From: Podocnemis expansa
Lineage: Eukaryota; Chordata; Testudines; Podocnemididae
Length of the DNA stretch: 64,000 bases
Assembly (NCBI GenBank): GCA_007922195.1
Contig: ML682003.1
Span: 3,034,360 to 3,098,359 of the forward strand
Reading direction: 5' to 3'
Position numbers and translations under genes: made by a program. Positions 1 through 12,900 of the stretch are shown piece by piece. Each line of letters starts with the position of its first letter. Position 1 is the stretch's first letter. The notes beneath the pieces were generated by a model. The model was not told the DNA's origin. It worked only from the letters and a program-made list of their open reading frames with translations, and did no database searches.

Positions 1-345
1 ACATGTAGAGGGCAGAGGGAGAAGAGGGGTTGCAGTACCCCAGCTCTGGTCCATGTCTCAGGGGAAGAAAAGAGGGTGCAGTGCTCCACAAATGGCATGT
101 GCGTGGAGGGGGGTGGGCCCCAGCTGTGAAGGGGCTGCAGTGGCCCAGATATGGAGGGAGCAGGGAGAAGAGGGGTGCAGTGGCTCAGATGTGCAGGGAA
201 GAAGGGTGTGACCCAGGTGTGTAGGGAGAAGGGGGATGCAGTGCCCACCATGTGCTGGGGAGGCAGAAGAGGGGTGCAGTGCCTCAGATGTGAAGAGCGG
301 TTGCAGTGACCCAGAGGTGCACATGGAAGGAGAAAAGGGGGTGCA
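1..345. repeat. Degenerate G-rich tandem repeat (about 40-bp period)
   Basis: Phrases such as 'gagaagaggggtgcagtg' followed by 'cccagatgtg' recur about every 35-45 bases with substitutions and small indels. This looks like an old minisatellite upstream of the RHPN1 promoter. Open frames through it have a repetitive composition and are not genes. The array starts at or before the window edge. Confidence 0.6.
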
Positions 346-348
346 GCG

Positions 349-497
349 TAGTTCCCTCTAATTATTCGTAGACTGTGTGCCCAAACACATTTCTTTGTGT
401 TAGCACGCTTGAATTTTTTTGTGCACACTTTATTGTGCTGTGTGCACAGGTTTCACACGCTGTGTGCGTGCCCACGTGTGCACGGCTCCCAGGGGAC
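349..497 (-). mobile_element. hAT-like MITE, copy 1 (minus orientation)
   Basis: It begins TTCCCTCTAATTATT and contains blocks (GTGTGCACAGGTTTCACAC and neighbours) that are the reverse complement of a second copy at 1714-2065. The terminus resembles the CAGTGTTCCC ends of hAT elements. No TSD is evident, so the copy may be truncated or its flanks eroded. Confidence 0.55.
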
Positions 498-857
498 GGC
501 GCTGCAGCGGCCAGGGACGCAGAAAGGGCACGAAGGGGGCGGGGCAGAGCAGCCTCTCGCGCAGCCGCCTGGGGACGGCCCCGCCCCGTGACGTCCTCGG
601 CGTTCTAATCCCCGCCGTCGCCCGTGGCGACAGAGTCCCCGCCCCCCTGCGCCGTGGAGACAGAGGGGCGGGGCGGGGACCCCCGGCGACCGCACACGCC
701 GCCCTCGCGCCATTGGGCAGCGGCGCCGTCCCTCCAAGGCGTCTCGGCACCCCATTGGCCGGCGCCGACCCTGCCTCCCGCCTCCTCTGTTGCCTGCCTT
801 GCGCCGCCCCCCGGCGGGCAGAGAGCGGCGCGGCGCGGCGCGGGGTGCGCGGCCGCC
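498..857 (+). promoter_or_regulatory. RHPN1: RHPN1 CpG-rich promoter and 5' UTR
   Basis: This GC- and CpG-dense stretch precedes the first coding exon. Visible sites are a CRE-like TGACGTCC at 589-596, a GC-box cluster GGGGCGGGGCGGGG at 665-678, and two inverted CCAAT boxes (ATTGG at 712-716 and 754-758), the first inside CGCCATTGG. I see no TATA box, which suits a CpG-island promoter. There is no ATG between 600 and 858, so 858 is the first start codon after the GC boxes. The transcription start cannot be placed from sequence alone. Confidence 0.7.
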
Positions 858-944
858 ATGGGGAGCCCGGGGGGCGGCGGCGGCGGCGGCGGCAGCAGCA
901 GCAGCCTCCTCCTGCGGCCCCTGGAGACCGGCAGCGTCCGCAAG
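858..944 (+). CDS. RHPN1: RHPN1 exon 1 (residues 1-29)
   Basis: The ATG sits in a near-ideal Kozak context (GCCGCCATGG). The exon encodes MGSP, then eight glycines, four serines and [13 protein letters not shown], and ends in phase 0 before GTGAGA at 945. The Gly/Ser run comes from a GGC/AGC trinucleotide tract and probably varies in length. I see no domain here. This first exon differs from what I recall of mammalian RHPN1 N-termini. Confidence 0.85.
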
Positions 945-3900
945 GTGAGAGGGGGCGGGGCGGGGCGTGTGGGGGGAACTGCCCCCCTGGGGTACCAGGG
1001 TCATCAGGGGGTGTGGGGGTAACAGCCCCCCTGGATACCAGGGGGTGTGGGGGGGGTAACAGCCCCCCCCAGAATACCAGGGTTACCAAGTTTGGGGGGT
1101 AACAGCCCCCTCAGGTAGTGGGGGGGGACAGGCAGCCCCCTGAATACCAGGGTCACCAGGGGGTGTGGGGGGGAACAGTCCCCCCCAGGTACTAGGGGGT
1201 GTGGGGAGGTAACAGGCAGCCCCCAAGAATTCAAGGGTCACCAGGTTTGTTTGGGGGGTAACAGCCCCCCTGGGTACCAGCGTGTGGGGGGGTAACAGGC
1301 AGCCCCGCCAGATTAGCAGGGCCACTAGGTGTGAGGGGGGTAACAGCCCCCCCAGGTACCAGGGTGTGTGGGGTGTAACGGTCCCCCCTTGGTTACCAGG
1401 GGGTGGGGGGGTAACAGCCCCCCAGGATACCAGGGTTACCAGGGGGTGGGGGGGTAACAGCCCCCCAGGATACCAGGGTCACCAGGTGGGTGTGGGGGTA
1501 ACAGGGAGCCCCCCCAGGATGCCAGGGTCACCAGGTGGGTGTGGGGGTAACAGGGAGCCCCCCCAGGATGCCAGGGTCACCAGGATAGTGTGGGGGTAAC
1601 AGGGAGCCCCCCCTGAATGCCAGGGTCACCAGGGAGTGTGGGGGCTAACAGCCCCTCAGCATACCAGGGGGTGGGGGGGTGGCCGCCAGCCCCCCAGAAT
1701 ACCAGGGTCCCCAGCTGCCTTCCCTTTAAGCTGTGCACGTGTGCACGCACACACAGGTTGTGAAACCTGCGCACACAACAAAATAGAGCACGCACAAAAA
1801 AATTCAACGGTGCTTGTATTTTTATGCTACTTTTAAGAAGGCGATTTCAAGTAGCCTGTTTCAAATAAGGTTTTATAATGTACCGAATCATTTCCATCAC
1901 CAGATCAAAGTAAAACTTAGACATTATTTGCATCATACACACTTACTTCGTTGCACTCACGAGTTTGACCACACTCACTGGAATGCGCACAAAATTGGGT
2001 GCTGGTTCCAAAAACTTACTCAGATTTTTTGTGCACACAGCCTATAAAAAATTAGAGGGAACACTGGTCCCCAGGGGTGTTGGGGGGGGTTGTCGAGGCA
2101 GCGCACAGTGGTCCTGGGTGCGGGCTGGGTCTGGGGCTCTGCCCCCTTCTTCCCTGCTCTGCCCCAGGAGAGGGGGAGTCACTCTGCCCTGCCCAGCCCA
2201 GCCCAGCCCCCCTTTTTCCACTTCTCACACACCCTGGGAGTGGCCAGACACCGGGAGTCCAGGTTCCCGGCGAGGGGGCGTATGGGGTCCAGTGGCCCCA
2301 CGTGGGCACCGTTCCCATCTGCACTGGGTGCCTTTGTGCCCTCGCCTACCAGGTCAGAGGGCTCATTAAGGAAGCGAGAGGCCAAAAACCAACAGTGGTG
2401 GGGACAGGGATGTGCCTGGCACCCTAATGAGGTTGGTGGAAATGGGGCGAGGTTTTGGGTGTCGCCACCTTGCTGCTCCTCCTACGGTCGGAGTGTTTTG
2501 CAAACACTAGCTGTAAAACCACCCTAAGGTGGGGTAAGTGACGGCTTTCAGAGCAGTGCCCGGTGTGCCCCTTTCTCCCCGTCCCTGGTATTTGTTTGCT
2601 GATTTGCAGTAAATTGTGATTGCGGCCTGGGAGATCTTTAACTGATGTGTGTCTATAGTCCTGTGCCTGTTTTTCCTGAGCGAGGGCTGTAGGTTTGAAT
2701 CCCTGGCCTCTGCTAGTCAAAGAGTAATAAAAAAAAAAAAAAAAAAATCTTGACTCAAGCAAGTTCCCCAGAGGCAGCCCTGTCGGTCTACTTCAGCAAA
2801 ACAAACAAGGAGACGCTTAAAAGCTCCATGAGTCAAGCACTAAGTTTTGAGCTTTTTTTATTTAATTTGAGGGGACCCAGTCCATTTAAGTCACATTTGT
2901 CTTAAATTTCCTGCAGTGTTTATAACTGCACTTGCTGCTTGTAACAGAGGACTAGCAGCAAGGGGTGCTTCTCTGTCCTTTTAAGTTTACTTGGTAGTAC
3001 TTGGTTTCACTGTTTCTCTTCTTTCCTTTACACTTGTTTGTCTTTACATTTCAAATTTGTTAGTCTTTAAAAGTGCCCCAGGACTCCTTGTTTGTTTTGC
3101 TGAAGTAGACTAACACGGCTGCCCCTGTGGAGCCTTTACACTTGGTGGCAGTGGGGTCCCCTCACAACAGCAGGCAAGTGAAAACTGTCTGAGGTAAGAA
3201 AACGTGCTTGTAAAACCACAAACACTGACCTCAGGAACATCTGTAGCACCTGTTATGACTTAACACTTAAAAAAAGGCTAGGCTTCAAATTGCTGATGTG
3301 TGTCTTATAAAGATGACTAAGCGTCAGATCTCTCCTTAAACAGTCTCACCTCATCAGTTGTTGTTAATGGCTCTCATCCACACTCTGAATTAAAACAAGG
3401 GGTTTGTTTTACTGTAAAAGACTAACTGGCCTACCCCTGGAACTGTCTGAATTGACCTTTTGACTTGCATCCCTGCACCGGTGTGTGCTTTTTCTGTAAA
3501 TTCCCCATCTTCATCTGATGAAGGGGGATTTTTTCTTCCACGAAAGCTCATGCCATAAATTTTAGTCTTTTAAAGTGCCACAGGGCTCCTTGTTTGAGTA
3601 GCAGTTCTCTTTTGGAGCGACGAATGCGTTACGGTGTGGATGTGGTTGCTATGGCTTTACTGCTCTGTGGGCTGAGGATAAGACACTACAATAACATCTG
3701 TCTTCTCTGCAGACTAACCTGTAACTGAGGCTCTGATACATCTGTTTCCTTCTCGTGCGCGGAGCTGGCATACTGCCCTCACTTCTGTGACATCAGGCAG
3801 CGCTGGATTTGCACCAGCTGTCTCATTTCAGTGACACCCCCCCCCCCCGTTAGATTTGTTTTTGCAGATTGAAGCATTTGGACTTGACTTTTTTTTTTCT

Positions 3901-6900
3901 TTACTATTATACTTTATCTTCAGTGCATCCGTCAGTGCTGAGAATCTGAACAGCAAGTCTGTTTATTTGATAAAGGATTGTGTAATGGGGCTAGTATCAG
4001 ACTTTTTAATGGTGTATTGTGAAGCAATAATTTTCAAACCATAGGTTGGGGCTCAGTACTGAGCCACAGACCTTCAGGCAGTGCGTTATGGCATCCTCTG
4101 CCAGTGCCACCAAAGGACTGGGATGCATTGGTCAAAGATATGATCTTTTGGGTTGCAGGGTGGCATAAAAGATTTTTTTTGCAACTGGGTCCGAAGAAGA
4201 AAACTTTGAAAACCGCTGTTGTACAGCATACCTTGTAATGAAGCCGCCCTCAAAAAATGGAATATGCTTGTGGTGTGGGTGGCGTGTGAATTAGCAACTG
4301 ACTATATTGAACACCCGTTCCAGGTTGTTGCAAGACCATTGGTTTTGCTGTGTGAAAGGGCAAAATATCATCAGTCTGTCTGATCTGCCTGTTGGGTCTG
4401 CTGTGCTGCTCAGGGCCAGGTCAAGGGGAGGGTGGGGGGCTGGGGCTGCCCACCCTTGTGGGTCCCCCCCTGTTGCCCTCCCCTCATGCTGGGGGGCAAC
4501 GTCGGGGGCTATAGGGCCATATCTGGCACTGTGGAGAGGGATTGTGGGCTGGCACTGCTGCGGGACAGGAGGGAGGGGGGCTGCGGGCTACACTGGGGGG
4601 GGGGGGGGGACACGGGCCCCGGTGGGGGGGGGGCCCCCGGGGGGGGGGGGGTCCTGCAGGCTGCCCTGCTGCTGTAGGCTGGGGGGGCGGCCAGAGGCTC
4701 TGGTGCCCCTGCCCTGCCCAGGGCTGGCTGCTGAGTAGACCAGCCAGCCCAGGGGCTGAGCAGGCAGGTGCTTGCCAGGCCAGATTTTATGGGGGGTGAC
4801 TGGAGGGGCACAGGTCCCCCCCTTTAGGCCAAGGCCAAGGGCTACAGCCCCTAAAGCCCCTGCCTTAATCTGGCCCTCATGCTACCACCTATGCATTGCT
4901 TCTAAAATGTTGGAGGTTCCCAAGTGGATTCTCTTAGGCCAAACAGAGATGTTAAAATCTATTTTTGTGTTTCATTCTCCTGCATTTTGCTCTTCAATCA
5001 ACCTGTGCCACAAAAGTAGGTGAATCAGTTTCACATCTCTAGCTGGTTTCCATTTTCTTCCACACTAGTCTGACCCAAGAATGGGTTATATGTGACCGTA
5101 GCTGAGCAACATAACTAGTGATGGCGGATGGGACTTTTCTTTGAAGTATGGATGTACAATTAACTTTTTATGATAAAATCTAAACTTTTGTCCTAAAGTA
5201 TCCAACACTTTCTGTCTTAGAAATAAAAGAACTTGTAGTCTTAAGGGCCTGATACTTCAAATGCTTACTGGATGCAATAGCTTATTCCAGTGGGAAGTGC
5301 CATTGACATCAGTTGGATTTTCACAATAAGTCCTAATTCAAAAGCATCGCTGTCCAGGACAGTATTTGATCAGAGGTTGAATGTAGTTCTGAAAAGCCCA
5401 TCTGCTTAGGAGCTATGGTGATGAGCACCATGTAAGTACATATATGTAATTTCCAAAGGCATAGCCGTGTTAGTCTAGTCCAGCAAAAAGAACAAGGAGT
5501 TGTGTGGCACTTTAAAACTAACAGATTTATTTTTCGCATGAGCTTTCATGGGAGAAAATCCCATTTCGTGTTAGTCTTAAAGTGCCGCATGACTCCTTAC
5601 ATATATAGAATAATGCACATTTCTGTTTTGTATAGACCTTTATACTGCGTTCACTGTGTGCATTTGCACTATGAATCTAAGTTCATGAGATCGGGACTCT
5701 ACGTGGGAACCTTGGGGCTATAGACTTAAAATTTTTAGTTTAATTATAGCAATGTTCTTGTGTTGTAGGAGGTAGCTGAGCCACCACGTCTGGGTGTAAC
5801 ACCCTGGAAGCCTTTTAGAAAAAAATCTGTGCTTTCTAAAAAGCCCCCTTTTACTGAAAAGTTGGCCCATAGAGTTCAAGCGCAGTGGTTCTCAACTTTG
5901 CGGGTTGTGACAGGCTCGGTGGTGTATTGCGACCCAGCGGGACCTGCGTCTGACCTGATCCCATGACTTAGACTTCCCTGAATTTATTTTCCTCCCCTTC
6001 TATAAGTTCCCCACTTCAAAGCATCTGACAAAATGGGATTTTCTCCCATGAAAGCTCATGCAATAAATAAATGAGTTAGTCTTTAAAAGTGCCACAGGAC
6101 TCCTTGTTTTGCTGAACTGAACTAATGAAGCTGCCCCTTTGGAATCTGAGAAAATGAACAAATGTTCAAAAGCATCAGCTGATCCAGGTGGGCACCTTTA
6201 CATGTGTGCTAAAGATAACTTTTGAAGGGTGATGGTTTTGAATCTACCCTCCTCCCCCTGGAATTTTATTGCCCATCCCTGGAGTATGCCCTGACCTCCC
6301 CTTTATTCATATGCATCTTTACGCTTCTCTACGTTCAGCCTGTTCCCCAGTTTTATCCATCACTTCTCAATAGCAGCTCAGTCCTGGAGTTGAGTTGAAC
6401 AACTCAGAAACAAAGTGTGGGATGCTATGCTGCATGTGTAACTTTAGTGATATTTACATTAACACAGGCTCCCTTAGACATTAATTGTTAGGTGTGTCGG
6501 GCCTGCTAACTTACATCACCTCTGAATGTTGTCTTCTGGCTGAAGCCATGATTAGTCGGCACTACTCTTGCTTGTGTACTTTATCACAGTGATTTTCAAA
6601 CTTTTTTTCTCAGTACCCAGCTGAAAAAAATTCATTTACATCTGCAGCCCAACAGTTACATCTTTTGAGCAATGCATTCCAGTCTTTTAGCATTGGTAGC
6701 AGGGGGCACCGCGACCCAATATCTGAGGGTCTGCAACCCAGTACTGGGACCCGACCTGTGGTTTGAAAACCACTGCTTTATTGGTGTTTGTTTTTTCTAA
6801 GAAGCATCCATAAGCCTTAAGATTTAAACTATAGGTTATATGATGACCTTCGAAACAAAGCATCTATAAGGGGTGGTTTGCATGAGAAGGCTCACTAGCA

Positions 6901-9900
6901 TACTTTGGCTTCAAGTGATTAGGCTTTTTACCTGTAAATCTTTGTAACTGTTGATTTCACCATTCACCACACCCAAGTGGACAGAAGAACGTACCCATCG
7001 GTAATGACAGAAATTTGGAGATAGGCAAAGTGAGAAAAATGCTGTTACAGAACATACAAGAGTTTGATTTAAGGGTATTTACCTTTGTAGATTTTGATGT
7101 GATGTTGACAATTCATCTTTCAATGGTTACAAGCTTTTGAATCTCAACATATACTGTCATTAAGCAGTTGTCTGACTCCCCCTCGGGTCACCAGAGCATG
7201 TTCATTTAAATCAATAAAAATAATGGTTAAAAATAAACATTGATGTTATCCATCAAAATTTAAAAATAACCTGATGATTTTTGTCAAACCTACTTCCTGG
7301 TCTGTCTCCCTGGTTAGATGCTTCTGGGGCAGAATAAGTGTCTGTGAGGGCTTTATACAAGTACAACTCTAACAGTAGCATAATTATGCATGGAAACTTC
7401 CCAATGTGCCCAGCCCTAAAGTCTGCAGCAATTAACAGATCGTATGTAGGGGACCTCATCTATCTTTGTCCCCTCCATTTTGCAGGAGACCAATCTCTCG
7501 TTTCCCACTACACTGAAACAGTTCTGGCACATTTCTACAGTACACTTTGTTTTCCTTTTTGTGTTGAGCCCTGAATGTATTGCTTGGCAGGCTTTTTGGC
7601 CCTAAAATGGCCTTGCTAGAATAATATTGGCTCTAATCCTGGTTTGTCAGAGGCAATAAATTTCAGTGTTGGGCACTACTCCTGTAACTTAACAACCCAT
7701 AGCTCATTCATTTCCATGGCTGGCTTAGGTTATATATGCTGTATTGTACATGCTTAAAATCATGCAGCTTTCTGACTGTTCTAGGCATGCAGTGGAGTTG
7801 ATGGATATTTACTGACAGAGGAGATGCTCTGTTTGTTTACTTGTTTGTAGTGAACTTTAAAAGGAGAGCTAAGAAATCTTGAGTTAAACCTTGAATTTCA
7901 CTCAGAATTAGACTTGTGTGATGGTGGCAACTGCACAATGCAATGCCTTAAGATCCCGTAAAGGTCTGAGAGGTTAAATGAAATAATGGTAATTGCAGTT
8001 GCTGATTGTATTTCAGAAACAGGCTTATGGTTGTGCAGGAAATAATCAAACAAGGAAATTGCTACTTACGTTTAAAAACCATCCCATGTGTCCCTCTTGC
8101 CCATGTAACTGACAGGCTTTGGAAGAAATGTCGTAAGTGAAAACTGTAGTGTAGTTTTGGTCTTTATACTGCATCTTAAAATCTCTATGGGTTCTGGTCA
8201 GCAGAAACAAGCAACTGTACTTTCCTCAAGTGCAGAATGTCAGAGGAGGTACACTGCATTTATGAGATTTTTTTCCCAGAGTTACAAAGTGGGATTTTCT
8301 CTCACGAAAGCTCATGCAAAAAATACATTTGTTAGTCTTTAAAAGTGTCACAGGACTCCTTGTTTGTTTTTGTTGACCTGAATTAGGTGCCTAACTCCAA
8401 TTAGCTTTCCAGGGGGGAGAGGTTATGCATTTTTTTTTTCCAATGCTGCCACTCCCCCACAACTGTTGTTCATTCTTTTGATGTTGTTTCAGCTTCAATC
8501 TACATTTAGCATTATCTGCTTGTTTTCCCATAGGTAAAAATATCTTGGGCTAAAACTCTTGACACCAGTGCTGAATTTCCATCTTTCCTTCATTTTAAAA
8601 TGAGATGCCAAGAGCACCGAGACACTAGGCCTTAGTTACAACTTACTGTATCTGTTGCATAGTACTCGGTCTAACATAAACTGTTCAATAATGGCACATT
8701 GTGACAGTGCTTCTCATCTTCAAGGCTTTACTTAAGTATCTTTTATGGGGTGGTGGGAGGGTTACTCAATTTTACAGAGGGTATGGGAAGCTGAGGCAGA
8801 GAGATCAAACGAATTTCATAAAGGCAGTAGGTCTCAAGATCTTGACTTGGAGTCCTGTGCTTAAGCCACCTCTCTTATAACCCCGTGTTACATAATCCAG
8901 CCCAATACCCGACTTTCTAGTACAATTTAACTGCATTTTTCTGGCTGCCTGAGGAACATGGGTGGGAACTAAAAACTGTCTCATTAAACCTGATTGTTTA
9001 AATCACTCCATATGATGTTTTGCTGATAAGGCAGTAAACGTGAATGCCTGTTCAGGCACTTGCTGTATGAACTCTTGATTCTGCAAAGAGCAAAGTGTGT
9101 TTTTTCTTAGCAGTAATGTGGGCAAATCCAGAAAGTGCAATTTCCGAGGACACTATAAAAAGAAAAATTAAAAGTAATGCTGCCATGCCTCTTGTTGCAT
9201 CTGTTGCTAGGATGTTCCTGAAGGCGAGCCGTTCTGTCTGGAGGCTGGAGTTTCCCAAAGGGACTAGTGATTTTGGTTGCTTCACTGGTGACACAGGGTT
9301 TAATTTTAAGAGGGTGGGTGCTCAGCATGCTTTGAGACTCCAGCTCCTTTCAGCTGTCTCAAGCTGGGTACTGAAAAATAGAGAGTGTCAAATGACTAGT
9401 CAATATTTTTTTGAAAGTTTGGCCTATGTGATTAGCAAAATCAATGTCCTCTTTTCTCTGTTTGTTGTTTATTGCTGTGGAATTATCAATGTCCATTTTT
9501 TCTGACGGTTTTGCTGAAGCTTGCAAACCAATAAAGTTTCTGGATGCTGTCATTGTTGTGTGGAGACCTGTTTTTGTATTGTAGTTTCTTTGAATGTGTG
9601 ACCGGGTTAAAATGGGGCTAGGGGAGAAAAATCTCAAAGAAAAATGATTGTTGCTTTTCACAGCTTCGTCTCCTTTGCCATGTATATATTATTACAGCCT
9701 TCCCCACACCCTTCTGTTTGTCTCACCTCTATCAATTCAAAGAGGTGCATATAGTATGGATTCGGTTAATTAAAGTTTTGGTGGTTAGGGTGGGATTTTT
9801 TTTAATGAATGGAGCAGCATCTGGCATCCTGTCTTAAAGGATTCCCAAGTCTTAATTGTTTCTGAACCAGTTCTTTAGACTTCCCAGTTTTTATCTGTTG

Positions 9901-12900
9901 TGCTGATTACTAGACTATTTGAAATTGCCATAAATTCTAAGACTTGCTTGTCTATTTTGCCTTTAGTGACTCCATGTTTTCCTCTCTTCTAGCTCATAAT
10001 TGCACCTTGGAGGTCCTCCATTCAACAATTGGCCCAGCTTGCTCCAGCTTAGCTTGAAAAAACTGGCATGATCACAGAATAGCATGCTGTGTCTCTAGGA
10101 TTTGTCATTCTTGCTAAAAATGGCAAAATTCAATTTCATGTATTCAGTTCACTTTGCTGAAGAAGTAGGGTGTTTGTAAAGTTGGTGGAAACCTTTTGGG
10201 AGCTCAACATTTGTTGCTTAAAACAATTGCCCTCAAGGTTATTCATTACTTCTCAGCATCTCACAACTGATGGTACAGCTGGTTTTTAGTCCTTGTATCC
10301 CATTTTAATTTGTCCAAACAAAGCAGGGAAGGAGACCCTGAGCTTCTCCAATATTTGTAATGTGTGTGCACAGTTTACTTTACATCTTACATTTGAGCAT
10401 GTTAGAAGCTGAGGACCAGAGATCAGGACTCCTTGTCTGTTTTCCATCTGTGGTCTGAATGCCGCGTGATGGCAACCACCAATGTGCATGCTTACTGGTG
10501 ACTCACTCAAGTTGGTCTCTTTGTATGATGATTTCAAAATATCCAAAGCAGTTAGCCCTCAGTAGAGGCTAATAACCTGGGATCTTTTTGCAAGCAGTTT
10601 CCCATCCTACCTCAGTTACTAGTTAACACAACTAAGATCTCAAATATTTTCCACTCCAAAATAAGTCACATTTTATTTTCTGTCTGTCACCTCTTAACTA
10701 GGACAGGTTTCCAGTCCACATAATTTACACTACAGTCAAGAATTCTTTTTATTGACTCTTCTGTAACATCATGAACATCTGAGGCCTGTAGTCTTGCTTT
10801 TAGAGATTCGAGGCTTGCCCACACTACCATTTTCTTCAGTAAACTCTGTCACTCAGGGATGTAAAAGACCCATACTCTGAGCAGCGTAAGTCACACTAGT
10901 GCAAGCACTGGAGAGCTTCTCCTGCCACTAAATAAACTGTGTTAGTCTTTAAAAGTGTCACAGTACTCCTTGTTTGTTAAAACTGCTCTGATTTGATGTT
11001 ACTGTATGACCTGATCCTATGTTTTACACCCCTTTGCATTTATTTTCATTCCATTCTGTAAGTTCACCTATCTTCGAAGCATGTGACGAAGTGGGATTTT
11101 CTCCCACAAAAGCTCATGTGAAAAATAAATTTGTTAGTCTTTAAGTGCCATGTGACTCCTTGTTTTTTTTGCTGAAGTAGACTAACATGGCTACCGCTTT
11201 GGAACTTGTCCACATAGCTGCCGTGACTCATGGAGGTGATTTTATTACACAGATGGGAGAGCTCTCTCCTGCTGGCATAGAGCGGCTGCATTGGGGATCT
11301 TATGGCAGTACAGCTGTGCTGTTGTAAACTCTAATGGCCTTACTTTTGCAGCTGGGCTGGCTGCATAGCTCTCAGCCTGCATTTGTAGGCGCTCTAACTC
11401 AGGGGTCACAAACTCAAATCACCACAAGGACCACATGAGGACTATTAGGGGGCTGCATGGGGATTGTACGGTAGTCTGAGGGCTGCACCACTGAAACCTT
11501 TCCATACAATAATATTGCAAATATCGGTAACAACTGTTCTACTGTGGACCACAGGAAATCACTTTAGGGGCCGCATGTGGCCCACGGGCCACATGTTTGA
11601 GACCTCTGCTCTAACTCCTCTCAGCATGAGCATGTTCTGTAATGGGTATATTCTCCAAGCAGCGCCTTCTTGAAGCGAGGAGAGCTGAAATTTCATGATG
11701 CTTACTGGACTTGTGCAAATTTGACTTTATCATCTAAGCACATAACCAGCTATGGTGACGAGTGCTGTAGGAAACAAACAGTCCATCACCATAGATGTGC
11801 ATGGCACCTCCCAGACCAATGCAGATTCTCTGTGTCATCAGAGCCTGCTACTTAGCTAAGGGCAAGAAGGGGATGCCCTTTCCCTATCCTCCCCACCCCC
11901 AGCTGTCTGTGTGAAGATAAGTGAAATAAGAGGGTGTCCCATGGGAAGTCGATGTTAGCTAGCATCAGTAGCTAAACAATAAGTTGTGAATAACAGCCAG
12001 GTCTCCATCTTAATGTAATAGCCCTGCCTTGGACCCTTCCAAAAATGACCTTTATTGATGCCCATGGCACTCCTAGGGGAGCACATTTCACCATTTGTTT
12101 TCTATTGTGTGAGGAACTATTCAGTCTTTCTGTGTGGGAAGAGTGTTTGAGTCATTGTGGAATCTGAGACTTCCTCCTGCTAGTGTTCTGTTGGGCATCC
12201 CAGCAATATTCCTTTCCCTCCCCTTGTGAAACTTCAAGATACATTAATACATCTGCTCTTCCTCCAAAGAGGTGATTAAACTCCTTGCAGTTCCCTGCCT
12301 AAAAAACATCTGACCCAACAAAAATTCAGGGAAGGGAGTGGAGGAGAGAATGAAAGTGATAAATGGATTCCATTTAAAAAGAAAACCCTGTTTTTGCAGA
12401 GTTGCTGAGCAAGCTTGGATTCCACTGAAATCATGAGGAGCTAATCACCACTTGAAAATCAGGGTGCTAGTCTCCAGACAGCAGTTGTAGGCCTACTGTG
12501 ATATGAGGCCCCCAGGGCTGACATCCGAAATCTGTGTCCATCTGAGAAAGGCAACATGCATTATTTCATGCCTGATGCTTAAAGCTAGAGGAAAGAATAG
12601 CAGAGGTTTTTGTTTTAACCTAGTGTCTGTTGACATTCTGCTTGCGGGCAGTACAGAAGCGAGGGGGCCCAGGGTGGACACAGATAAGGGGCGGGTGGTA
12701 CAGCAGGGAGGGACGGAAAGGATGTTGCAAGTTTGGTGAAGATGTCGTGACTGAACAGGATGTGTTGTGACAACCCTTTTTCTCATAGCAGGGCTGTGAT
12801 CCCTTCGCACAGACGCAGCGCAGCAAACTGCAGCATCGCCGTGCACGAATTAACCAACAAATCAACAAGGAGATGAGAATGCGAGCTGGGGCAGAAAACC

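Noticed and set aside
419..1102. Long overlapping frames around the promoter (227, 219 and 183 codons)
   Set aside because: They arise from the CpG island and the minisatellite, where stop codons are rare. Only the 858-944 segment fits a spliced gene.
962..1713. Regular array that could suggest CRISPR
   Set aside because: Units are contiguous and similar along their full length, with no unique spacers, in a vertebrate intron. It is a minisatellite.
2660..2710. Possible tRNA gene (B-box-like GGTTTGAATCC)
   Set aside because: No A box at the proper spacing and no cloverleaf stems. An A-tail follows, so a SINE remnant is more likely.
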